DNA of 64,000 bases from Cryptomeria japonica. Lineage: Eukaryota > Streptophyta > Pinopsida > Cupressales > Cupressaceae. The stretch lies in contig NC_081405.1 in the NCBI RefSeq assembly GCF_030272615.1, positions 153,097,113 through 153,161,112 on the forward strand, written 5' to 3'. The position numbers and the translations under genes were made by a program. Below are positions 36,693 through 46,531 of this stretch, in pieces. Position 1 is the stretch's first letter; every line of letters starts with the position of its first letter. The notes below the pieces were generated by a model. The model made no database searches. It saw nothing but the letters and a program-made list of their open reading frames with translations, and was not told where the DNA came from.

Positions 36693-37501
36693 TGTAGGAG
36701 CATCCCTAGTCTATGAGCAATCTTACATCAACCAAAAATATTTCCTTTCAATTTAGTTCTTGTTCAGCTTACTATGCAATTTCTGTGTTCCTACTGGTAG
36801 TTGCTTGCTTTTAATTACAAATCCTATTTTTGGTTTCTAGGTTGGTCCATGTGCTTGATTCCATATTTTTAGTCCACTTGGATTCTTTTCTGACTAGTTA
36901 TCACTCTCGGTTGACTGTTTCTAGGTTTTGGGACAGTTCTTGTTCTTACCAATCGGTCTTTGTTTATTTCTGAAGTGGTTCTTGGTATATGGATCTATTT
37001 GGGGTCTCGTCTAATGTTATTTGGTGTGTGGCCAACCTTCCTGCTGATCCACACTTCTTGGTTGTTATTTTCTAGAATAATTTCTTTCATTCTTGGGGCT
37101 GACCTAGTTACATGTTTCATTTTCTTGCATTGGTAAATGTAATTTTTTGTGGCTGACCCAGATATGTTCTGGAGGGTATATATAGGGTATTATGTAATCA
37201 TTTGTAGGACAAAGGAGGTAGAAATCAGAATAAATATTTAGATTTGTGATTAGTGATCCAGTTGATTCTGAGAGTCCTGGATAGATTGTATATGGCTTGT
37301 AGTCTACATGTAACTGGTTAACTACCAGATGTTCTATGACGATTGTATGATGATAACCGGTTGGTTGCCGAAGGTTCTAAAACAATAATATGATCTATTT
37401 CTATGATCTTGCTATGTTTTCTTGTTGCTTTTGTTGTGTTACTCTTGCTACATAATCCAGTCAATTCTCTTTTGAGGGTTTTACCGGTTATGGCTGCATC
37501 A
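36693..37501 (+). repeat. Gypsy-2 5' LTR (809 bp)
   Basis: Starts TGTAGGAGCATC, ends GGCTGCATCA, followed by the primer-binding site at 37504. The start is supported by the abrupt end of Copia-3 coding similarity; no second LTR copy is available for comparison. Confidence 0.72.
37177..37185 (+). promoter_or_regulatory. Candidate TATA box of Gypsy-2
   Basis: TATATATAG in GAGGGTATATATAGGGTATT, about 320 bp before the LTR end, a plausible position for the U3/R border. Confidence 0.5.
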
Positions 37502-37503
37502 AT

Positions 37504-37514
37504 TGGTATCAGAG
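37504..37514 (+). other. Gypsy-2 primer-binding site
   Basis: TGGTATCAGAG directly after the LTR, complementary to the 3' end of initiator-Met tRNA; GTTGG follows. Confidence 0.85.
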
Positions 37515-37640
37515 TTGGTTATGAACTAGTCAATGGAAGAGTTGTTTGCAAACTGTGAGGCATTCCTTTGGGTGGGTAGATCACTAATTGGAGGTAGGTT
37601 GCGCGTGTGTTCAATAGATCATCGATGAGAGAAAATTAAA

Positions 37641-38648
37641 ATGGGTAGTCAGATTGCCGAGTTGAGATAGTTCACTGAAGCGAAAGAGGAGATGTCACCT
37701 AGAAGGACAAACCCCCAGAGGGTAGAGTAGATGATGGAGGACTTCAAGAATGAGGTGAGTAATGAAATCCAGAATGCATTGGCTGGTTTGCAGAGTAACC
37801 CTGAATCTAAGGATGAGTATGAAGAAGTCAGTGAAGAACTTGAAGTGGAAGAGGATGGAGGACCAGAAGACGAAAGAGAGGAAAGATTCTTGAGAGCAGT
37901 GGTGCAAAAGAGCAAAGTCCATAAAGTGGAAGTTTCAAACTTTTTTGGAACACTGAACCCGAAGGATCTGATTGATTGGATTGAAGAGTTAGAGGATTAC
38001 TTTGAGTTTGAGTATGTCAAGGACCCGTAGACAGTTAAGTTGGAATAGACTAAGTTGAAAGGGCATGCTGCCTTATGGTGGAAAGAATTATAGAAAGACA
38101 GAGTGGAGAATGGTGAAATGAAGATCACCCAGTGGAGATAGATGGTTGCAATATTGAAGGCCAAGTTCATACCAAGAGGCTATGAGTTAGAATTATTCAA
38201 GAAGCTGTAGAACCTGAACCAGAACAAAAAACACAGAGGAAAAGCAGTGGCAGTACCAGAAGAGAATTTCTTGACAAATATTTCAACTATGGAGAAACCG
38301 AACATAGATTTTATGAATGTAAGTAGGCAATGGAAAGAAGTTGTGTGGCAAATGAGGAACCAAAATGTGAAGTTACTGGAACTGTCTATACACCAGAACA
38401 AGGAGAATCCCTTATGTTCAGAAGAGTCATGATGGAGCAGAGCAGTGAGGATACCGATCTACTCAGAGAAAGAGTCTTTTCTAGACCGTGTGCAAATCAA
38501 GTGGTAAGTGTTGCAAGGTTATTATGGATAGTGAAAGTACTGATAATTTGGTAGTTGAAGAGATGGTAGTGAAGCTTGGGTTGAAGAATCTTGGGCATCC
38601 TTATCCTTACAAGGTAAGTTGGTTACAAGATGATCAAAAGATAGAAGT
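37641..38648 (+). pseudogene. Gypsy-2 gag-protease start, broken by seven in-frame TAG codons
   Basis: It begins MGSQIAEL at 37641. The retrotransposon gag core is readable (VSNFFGTLNPKDLIDWIEEL, TKLKGHAALWWKEL, LKAKFIPRGYE). In-frame TAG codons lie at 37668, 37728, 38028, 38046, 38091, 38139 and 38208, with no TAA or TGA in this stretch. Several are at positions where related gag proteins usually have Gln (K-L-E-stop-T-K-L, W-R-stop-M). After 38210 a deletion joins the core to a degraded zinc knuckle near 38280-38325 (first-half Cys to Tyr). A protease-like CKVIMDSESTDNLV near 38510-38560 follows. The frame is lost at the Copia-2 insertion. Confidence 0.88.
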
Positions 38649-40078
38649 TGTTGGATATTGTTGGCATATGATGAACCAACATGATGATACGATGATAATG
38701 TATATTGTCATTGATGTCAATAAGTGAAAGTGAATCGGTATGCAGATTGGAAGAAGACAGTGAATAGGTATGAAGATATGTAGTGAACCGGTGTCGGGGT
38801 TTCACTAAGTGTGACTATCGGTTGGTAGTCTCAACTCTAGGGTTTCCAGTTTGGCAATCCAGCTTGTGCAATGCAACCGATGACATTCTGTGATGATTTA
38901 GATAAGAAATAAGGATGCGATCGAGGTGCAATGTTAGTTTTGTGTGTGTGAAGGATTTCCTTGAGGATCTTGCATGTGAAGATCAATTGCATTAAATGCC
39001 TACCTCTGGAATGATCATTCTTCTTAGTGGTATGAGAAGAGAGCGTGCTAGGTTACTAATTCCCATATGCAGTGAAGAATGAATGATGCAAATTGTCTTG
39101 TGATCTGTTTAAGATTTTATTTCTCTATGCAAAGTGTTTGGACGGTTAGGATTGGACCGCTTGTATTGTAAACCTAAATGCTTAGGGTTTAGGGTTTATG
39201 CTACCAACCTAATTGTTATCTATAAGGTCAATGATGTCTGTTATTGTTTGTTGTTGTAAAATGTTGTGTGTGTATCCGAGTGATGAGATACTTGCCAGAC
39301 CAACAAGAGGAAAACTGCAGAGTGTGATTGCAGAAGAGAGGAAATGAAAAGGATCTGCCTTGGCATGTAGTGTTGTTATCAGATCAGAGTTTTACCTGTT
39401 GTCTTCTAACCATTTCAACAGTTGGAAAATCCCTTTACCGGGTAGCTTTAACAGGCTTATTGTAAATCCTTTATCGGGTGACTCACGATCATTGAGTTCT
39501 TCACATCATCTAGGGAGGTAACCTTTAACAGGGTTTCAACCTTTAATAGGGTATATAGCCATCCCTTAACCGAGTGATCTTTAACAGGATCAGTTCCTAA
39601 CAAGACCTTATTGTAAAGTATTTAACCATAATAGGCTCCTAATAGAGCGAGCTTCAAAAAATTTCAAAACAAGCTTGTGGGCATTAATCCCCACCATGGT
39701 TTTTCCCATTTGGGTTTCCACATGAAAAATCTATGTGTCATGAGTTGTGCATTTTTCATGTAATGATTAATTATTTTGTGTTTTAGTGATTATGCATGCA
39801 GAGCTAATAGGTTATGGTATTACTGGTATACCACATGCATATGTTTATGGGTGAAGTTGTTATCAAGTATTGAATGTATTTGAAGTAATTAGACATCAGT
39901 TTATGTTGTCTAAAGTCTTACCATGTTGAATTGGTATTTCCTTGGTTAATTTTAGTGATGAAGACAACTGATTGGAATTGTTTTAATTTGATAAGTTGTT
40001 GAGAATTTTTTTGTTTGTACTGATTCACCCCCCCTCTCAGTACCAATTAGGGTATTTGTTGTTCATCATTATTCATCA
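38649..40078 (+). repeat. Copia-2 5' LTR (1430 bp)
   Basis: Starts TGTTGGATATTG, ends ATTCATCA. It keeps the telomere-like TTAGGGTTTAGGGTTTA at 39182 and the TTAACCGGGT array (39430-39650) but has fewer GAACCGGTAT words than Copia-1. Confidence 0.9.
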
Positions 40079-40080
40079 AT

Positions 40081-40092
40081 TGGCATCAGAGC
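40081..40092 (+). other. Copia-2 primer-binding site
   Basis: TGGCATCAGAGC, two bases after the LTR; one T-to-C difference from the Copia-1 site. Confidence 0.88.
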
Positions 40093-40149
40093 AACTCGAG
40101 GTCCTCGGTGATATAAGCTTAACCACTTGAGGTAAAAGATCTTGCTGTA

Positions 40150-41180
40150 ATGATGAAGAAGGAAGGTCCTAAGTTCAATAGAGATAAATTCAAGATATGG
40201 AAGGACAGAATGAAGATTTACATCAAGAGTATGGGCACTCAACACTGGAGCTATGTTAAGAATGCCTATGTGATTCCCACTAGCACTCTAACCAATGATC
40301 ATAAGAGAGAGATTCAGGAAAATGGGCAAGCCATGGAAGCCCTTATCAGTAGCCTATCAGATATTGAGTTTATTGATGTACAAGACAAGGACACTCCTAA
40401 GGATGTATGGGACGCACTGGAAACCATTTATAGTGGTGATGAGCATGTAAAGAAAGCTAAGGAAGAGAGCCTTAGAGGAAAATTTGAAGACATGAGGATG
40501 GTTGAAGGAGAGACCATTCAACAATATGACATTAGGATTAAGACTATGGTTGGAGATATCAAAAGCATTGGTGAAATGATTGATGATGCCACCATTGTTA
40601 GTAAAGTCTTGATATCATTATTACTGATCTATGCAATCAGAGTTGTTGCTATCCAGGAACTAAGGTCTATTGATAAAACCAAGGTATCCTTAGACTATCA
40701 TTGCAAAGTTGACTGCATATGAGTTGAATATCTATGATGGTAGTGTTCAGAAGACTGAGTCATCCTTTAGAGCATATGTTGCACCATCCAGAAAAGGAAA
40801 AGAAACTAGTACCAGTTATGAATCCAGACAATGTAGAGATATGGATGATGAAGAGATTTTGATGGAGTTTGAAGCTCTTATTGCTAAAAGACTTCCGAAA
40901 GGAACTGGTAAATATAGAGGTAATATTGTTTTAAAATATTTCTCCTGAACAAGATAGGACATATAGCTGTTAATTGTCCTAATAGTGATAATAAGGACAA
41001 ACTAGAGAGGTTTAGAAAGTATAAAGGAGGAAGCAAAAGAAATTGTCTTGTTGTTGTGGATGAAGGTGTTATTGATGAAGAATCAAAGGATGAAGAGAGT
41101 GAAGATATAGTGTTTGTAGATGTAAAGGAAGACGTGTCTAACAAGAAAGCACTTACTGTTGCATTGACAACTCTAATGAG
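40150..41180 (+). pseudogene. Copia-2 gag, broken
   Basis: It starts MMKKEGPKFNRDKFKIWK; where Copia-1 has a stop, this copy has CAA (GTQHWSYV). The capsid-like region runs to about 40695, where a 2-base deletion relative to Copia-1 shifts the frame; the protein continues from 40709. The zinc knuckle near 40935-40975 is destroyed by a one-base loss (compare TTCTCCTGAACAAG with TTCTTGTAACCGG in Copia-1), although the last Cys codon (TGT) is kept. An acidic tail leads into the protease region. Confidence 0.88.
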
Positions 41181-44100
41181 TGGATAATTGATAGTAGTTA
41201 TTCTCACCACATGAATGGTGACCAGAGAAAGTTTCTGTCCCTAGAAGAATATGATGGAGGTGTTGTCAGATTTGGCAATGGTGTAGCAGGTTTGGTGAAA
41301 GGTAAAGGATCCATCTCACTGAATGGAAAAAGAAATGCAGATGATGTCTACTGGGTAGAAGATCTGAAGCATAACCTTTTAAGTGTTGCTCAGTTGAATG
41401 ACAAAGGACTCACTTTGAAGTTCAAAGGTGGAATCTGCAGTATAATTGGAAAGAGTGGTGAACTTATTGTCACCAGTAAGCAAACCAAATGTAACCAATT
41501 TCAGTTGAATGCCAAGATTAGTCAGTGTTTGATGGATAAGTTTGATGACAGTTGGATATGGCATAGGAGACTCTATCATATGAACTTTGACAATATTGTT
41601 AAAGCCAGTAAGATCAAAGCGGTAAGAGGATTGCCTTTGCTAAACAAACCTAAGAATTCTTTGTGCAGAGAATGTCAACTTGGGAAGATGTCTTCCTCAA
41701 CTTTTAAAGGTAAGTCTTTTTCAGCAGAGAATTTACTTGATCTTGTGCATACTGATTTGTGTGGTCCTATGAAAACTAGAAGTATTCAGGGAGATAGGTA
41801 TTTTATGATTCTTACTGATGACTGATCAAGAATGATATGGGTCACATCCTTGAAAGACAAGTCTGAAGCATTTCAAAAATTCAAAGCCTTCAGAGCATTA
41901 GTAGAAAAAGAAAGTGGCCAAAGGATAAAGTTCCTAAGAACTGATCAAGGAGGAGAATTCACTTATGATGAATTAAACAAGTACTATGAAGAGAATGACA
42001 TCAAGAGGCAACTATCTGCCCCTAGGACACCACAACAGAACGACATAGCAGAAAGGAATAACATGACTGTAGTTGAAGTGGGATCCAAGGAAAGGTTGCT
42101 CACACCTTTTGGAGAGAAGCGGTGAGCACTGCAGTCTATACAATGAACCATGTACTTATCAAGAAAGGCAAAGATAAAACCCCTTATGAGTACTGGATCG
42201 GGAAGACTCCCACTATAAGTTACTTTAAGGTATTTGGGAGTAAGTGCTATATCAAGAGAGGTGAGCATTTGAGAAAAATTGATGCTAAATGTAATGAAGG
42301 AATATTTCTAGGATATCCCACGAAGAGAAAACCCTCAAGTGCTACAATAATAGAATTCAAAAGATTGTTGAGAGCATCAATGTCAAGGTTGATGAATCCC
42401 CTAAGAAATCTGAGGGAACCAGCAGTGAGAAAGTGGAAGGTGAACCGAGAATAGCTTTCTGGGAACTAGTTACGAAAGAAACAAGCAAAGATCTCAGTGT
42501 TCCTATACTGGTAGAAGCTGCGGTAGGAGAAGAAGAAGATGGAGAAGAAGGAGAAGACGAAAAGCAAGAAGAACCAGCTAGAGTCATTCCTAGAAATGTG
42601 AAATTACATCATGATCCTACAAAAATCATAGGAGATAAAGATGCAGGGATACTCATGAGAAGAAAGGTGAAGGAGAACTCTTGCATGATATCTGAATTGG
42701 AGCCTAAGACTATTAAAGAGGCGCTTACAAATGAAGATTGGACCAAGGCAATGGAAGAGGAGCTAGATCAAATTCAAAAGAATGCAATGTGGTCTTTGGT
42801 ACCTAGAATTAAACACAAGAATGTCATTGGTACCAAATGGGTCTTCAGAAATAAACTAAGTGAAGAAGGTACAGTTATAAGGAACAAGGCTAGGCTTGTA
42901 TGCAAGGGATACACTCAGGAGGAGGGAGAAGACTATGGAGAAACCTTTTCTCCTGTGGCTAGACTAGAAGGTGTTTGAATGTTACTTGCATTTGCAAAAT
43001 TTAAGGGATTCAAGGTATATCAGATGGATGTGAAGTTTGCATTCTTGAATGGAATCCTTGAAGAGGAAGTATATATAGAGAAAATGGATGGGTTTGCCCT
43101 AGCAAAAGATAGTGACATGGTGTGTAGATTACATAAGGCCCTGTATAGATTAAAACAAGCACCAAGGGCATGGTATGAATGATTACACTCTCATCTTGTG
43201 AAGATTGGATTTGAGAGAACAAGTGAAGATAGAAACATCTACTTGAAATCAAAAGGTGATTAGATTCTGATCTGTGAAGTATTTGTTGATGACATAATCT
43301 TTGGAGGAGATGATGAAATGAGCCATGCATTTGCAGATGTAATGAAGAAGAGTTTGAGATGTCTCTGATTTAGGTAATAAAATTCTTCATTGGTCTACAG
43401 ATTCAAAAAATGAAAGAGGTTATCTTTATTACCCAATCCAAGTATGTCAAAGAGGTATTGAAGACTTTTGACATGGAGGAGAGAAAACCGGTTGTAAATT
43501 GACTAAGGAAGATAATTCAATGTTGGCAAATGAGAAGGAGTATCATTCAATGATCGGTAAGATGCACTATGTGGTGCATAGAAAACTAGATATTGCTCAT
43601 GTAGTGGGCATAGTAGCTCATTTTCAGAAATGTCGTAGAGAATCCCACTTGGTAGTAGTCAAGAGGATTCTTAGATATCTGAAAGGAATAGTTGACTATG
43701 GATTTTGGTATCCATATAATGGTGACTTCAATCTCAAAGTGTATACCGATGCGGATTGGGCAGGTAATGTGGATGATCGAAAGAGAACAACCAGTGGAGC
43801 GTTCTTTCTCAGTGGAAGATTAGTATCATGGACGAGTAAGAAGCAGAGCTATATTTCTTAGTCTACAACTGAAGCAGAATATGTGGCAACATTTATGAAC
43901 TACACTCAAGCAATCTGGATGAAACATGTATTGGAAGGTTTCAAAGTACCTGTATCTGAACCGGTGAATATATTTTATGACAACACAAGTGCAATAAATA
44001 TTTCCAAGAATTTGGTATTGTATGATAGAACTAAGCACATTGAGCTTAAATATCACTTCTTAAGAGATAAAGTTCAGAATAAGGAGGTTGTACTACAACA

Positions 44101-44210
44101 TTTTCCAGTAAGGAGCAACTAGTAGACATATTCACAAAGCCCTTACCGAACACTATATTTACCTATTTGAGAGGTGAATTAGGGGATCTGCTCCTTCATG
44201 AAGTCAACTA
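41181..44210 (+). pseudogene. Copia-2 pol: protease, integrase, RT, RNase H, broken
   Basis: Same domain order as Copia-1. The protease reads WIIDSSYSHHM: Asp kept, the following Gly lost. Integrase (41540-42450) keeps HTDLCGPM, RTDQGGEF and the Glu in IAERNN, but a TGA at 41823 and a deletion of about 20 bp near 42080 break it. RT (42433-43330) has QMDVKFAFLNG and FVDDIIFGG, with TGA near 42976, TGA near 43183 and TAG at 43261. RNase H (about 43640-44120) has DADWAG and YDNTSAI, with a stop at 43859. A gap near 43480 removes part of the linker seen in Copia-1. Confidence 0.9.
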
Positions 44211-44470
44211 AAGTTGTGTGCTCCACGTCAGTCAGGAATTATAGTGTCAAATCTTTTAGGATTGATGTGTTGAAGGATGCTACTCCATAGGGAAAGAATC
44301 ATAATAGAGAATGGAAGTTTGTGCCTCCACTTTGGCATTGTTGTAAAATGGGGAGAAGATATATGATGAGTTGTGGGGAGAAGATATCTATTAATGCAAA
44401 TACATTGGTGTATGATGTCTATAGTTGCAATGCTACACTGAGTATTGCCATCAATACCAAAGGGGGAGAT
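44211..44470 (+). other. Copia-2 3' untranslated region and polypurine tract
   Basis: CCAAAGGGGGAGAT directly precedes the 3' LTR start at 44471. Earlier purine tracts corresponding to the spare copies of Copia-1 are decayed (ATAGGGAAAG, AATGGGGAGAAG). Confidence 0.8.
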
Positions 44471-44651
44471 TGTTGGATATTGTTGGCATGTGATAAATCG
44501 ACATGATGATATAATGATAATGTATGTTGTCATTGATGTCAATAAGTGAAAGTGAACAGGTATGTAGCTTGGAAGAAGATAGTGAGCATGTATGAAGATA
44601 TGTAGTGAACCGGTGTCAAGGTTTCACTAAGTGTGAATACCAGTTGGTAGT
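44471..44651 (+). repeat. Start of the Copia-2 3' LTR, interrupted by Tat-A
   Basis: Matches 38649-38829 (TGTTGGATATTGTTGGCAT...). It stops in TTGGTAGT, where the 5' LTR continues CTCAACTCTAGGG. Confidence 0.92.
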
Positions 44652-46322
44652 TGTAGCATCGTAAATTGTACGCACTTGCTAGAGTGGTACAATTTCACAC
44701 CTAGTTTAGCACCCGCCTTGGCGCATTTTGCATCTTGCATTGCATTTCCCCTTCAGCACTTAATTAATTAAACTAATTAGGTCTAAGGTTCTATTTCATC
44801 ATCTTCCACATCATAAAGTTGGGCCCTTTCATTAAAGCGTGCCCTTTTCATTTTATTCCTCCAATACATCATTCAATCAAAAACCCTAATTAAGTCCTAT
44901 TTTGAACTTGGGGGATTGATTTCGGGGGTCAAAACATCTCGAAGTCACCTATAACTTTGGGATTCTCTCTAAAATCATCATATCTGACGGCCCTGAAAAT
45001 TTGGTGAAAAGTTGTCGGGACCGTGGCGCCCGGAGTGCACACGGTCCCAGAAATTTTTACTGAAATTTTAGGAGCACAATCCAATCATAAAATAAAGCTT
45101 AACCCCAAGAAATTGGAGGGAGATTCAATCTCTAGGTCAGCCAAAAGATGAAATTACGACCTAAGGTTTCATATATAAGAGCTCTCTTTCTTCATTTGAA
45201 GGGAGGCAGATTTTTGATTCCAGGACCTCATATGCAGTGAAAGAGCAGATATTTGAAGACTTCAACCAAAACTCAACATCCATCCATCAAGCATTCATCA
45301 ATTTCATTCATTAATTTAGGGCTTTTGAAGGCATTGAAGAGCAATAAGGGATCACCAACTGAAGATTGGCTTATACCCCTCCCTTGGGGTTGGGTATGAT
45401 TTCATGTTGTTTTCATGTCTTTGCATAAGCTTCAATATATCATTTATTCATGCTTTAGATCACTTTGTGTCTTGATTTAGAGCATTTACATTATCATTTA
45501 CAAGCAATTAGGGTTTACTTTCTAGGTTGCTCTAGTTTGCTTACTTGCATTTTAGGATCTTGCACACACACAAGGTCTGCACACACAATACTTTTACAAT
45601 ACAACTTGGCTATTCGTGGAGGTGGAAATCACCGAAGCAGGGGTTTGACTAAGGAAAAACCCTATATAGCCGCCCACCACACCTTTTCAGATATTATTGC
45701 AGATTTTGAGATTCGGACGACACTGCAAGTCGCAGATCCGACGAAAGCAGACTGAGACAGACCTTCCCACCAAGTTGCAGAGCAAAAGACCAGGACAGGG
45801 GCGTGGGGCACCCTGGTCCTACCAGGACAGGGGCACTGGGCACCCTGGTCCCTGGGACAGAGGCGCTGGGCGCCTTGGTCCTCCTGACAAACAACAATTT
45901 TTGACATTTTCGATAGCTTTCCGGAGTGCAAAACAGCAGTTTTAGGAGCAGTTTTCGGGACAGAATCAGGACAGTGGTGCCCGCGCCCCCATCCCAAACA
46001 TTTTCATTTTGATTTCAACTCTAGGTACGTATCTGCATTCTTCTCTTATCCTTGTGTTTATAGCTTTTCATTGTTTAATCTCAATTCTGCAATCTTGTTG
46101 TTAGTTCATACTTGCATTTTGGGGTTAGGACTTGAGCTTGCATCATTTTATCTTTTGATTACAACAAAGGAATAGAAATCCTAATAGGTATCCCATGGCT
46201 CTCTCTTTCACAAAAAGAAGTAGCCAATTGTGTGATACCTCTAGGCTCTTTTGTATTCCGTAATGTGTGTCAAAAGGTAGGATTAGGGCTTGTTAACCTA
46301 GTCTCGCTTTTTACCCTACACA
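44652..46322 (+). repeat. Tat-A 5' LTR (1671 bp)
   Basis: Starts TGTAGCATCGTAAATTGTACG, ends CCTACACA. It has a GC-rich hairpin near 45022-45050 with arms GGGACCGT and ACGGTCCC, a CCAAT near 45084, a TATA at 45172, CTATATAG near 45661 and the triple GC-rich repeat near 45795-45890. It has the same length as both Tat-B LTRs. Confidence 0.95.
45172..45178 (+). promoter_or_regulatory. Candidate TATA box of Tat-A LTR
   Basis: TATATAA in GGTTTCATATATAAGAGCTC, about 90 bp after CCAAT. Both Tat-B LTRs have CATACATAAG here, so their copies are weaker. An alternative is CTATATAG near 45661. Confidence 0.45.
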
Positions 46323-46325
46323 TTT

Positions 46326-46343
46326 TGGTGAACCCGACGTGAA
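46326..46343 (+). other. Tat-A primer-binding site
   Basis: TGGTGAACCCGACGTGAA three bases after the LTR; the identical site follows the Tat-B 5' LTR. I could not assign the primer tRNA from memory. Confidence 0.75.
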
Positions 46344-46431
46344 TCAATCATTGCTTCCTCTTGCCTTGCATTTGTTAGATCTAGATCTAGATTTAGTGTG
46401 TTTCATTTAAGTTTCATTTTTCATTAAGGGA

Positions 46432-46500
46432 AAAACAAAAAAAAAAAAAGAAAAAAAAAGAGAAAAAGAAAAAAATATAGGGAAAAGAAAGAGTGTTTTT
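46432..46500 (+). other. Purine-rich leader tract of Tat-A
   Basis: Long A runs with interspersed G precede the first start codon at 46532. It may be only a low-complexity expansion. Confidence 0.5.
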
Positions 46501-46531
46501 CTTTGCATTGTGTGTTTGAGTTTTATGCAAA

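Larger units (their letters stand above)
36693..38648 (+). mobile_element. Gypsy-2: 5' part of a Ty3/Gypsy element, cut by Copia-2
   Basis: 5' LTR (36693-37501), Met-type primer-binding site, gag, zinc-knuckle relic and the start of the protease. It is interrupted at 38648/38649 by Copia-2. The rest should lie right of the window. It sits in Copia-3; 36688-36692 (TTTGA) would be its left target duplication. Confidence 0.82.
38649..44651 (+). mobile_element. Copia-2: Copia element of the Copia-1 family, 3' LTR cut by Tat-A
   Basis: 5' LTR 38649-40078, primer-binding site, gag, pol, polypurine tract and the first 181 bp of the 3' LTR (44471-44651). The element is closely related to Copia-1 in LTR layout and proteins, but not a recent copy. 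The left target duplication is GAAGT (38644-38648). Tat-A begins at 44652; the rest of the 3' LTR should reappear right of Tat-A. Confidence 0.93.

Noticed and set aside
37641-38210. Reassignment of TAG to glutamine (alternative genetic code or suppression)
   Set aside because: Other damage of the same kind includes TAA, TGA from CGA and catalytic missense changes, and many CAG codons remain. Methylation-linked decay of dead elements is the simpler explanation.
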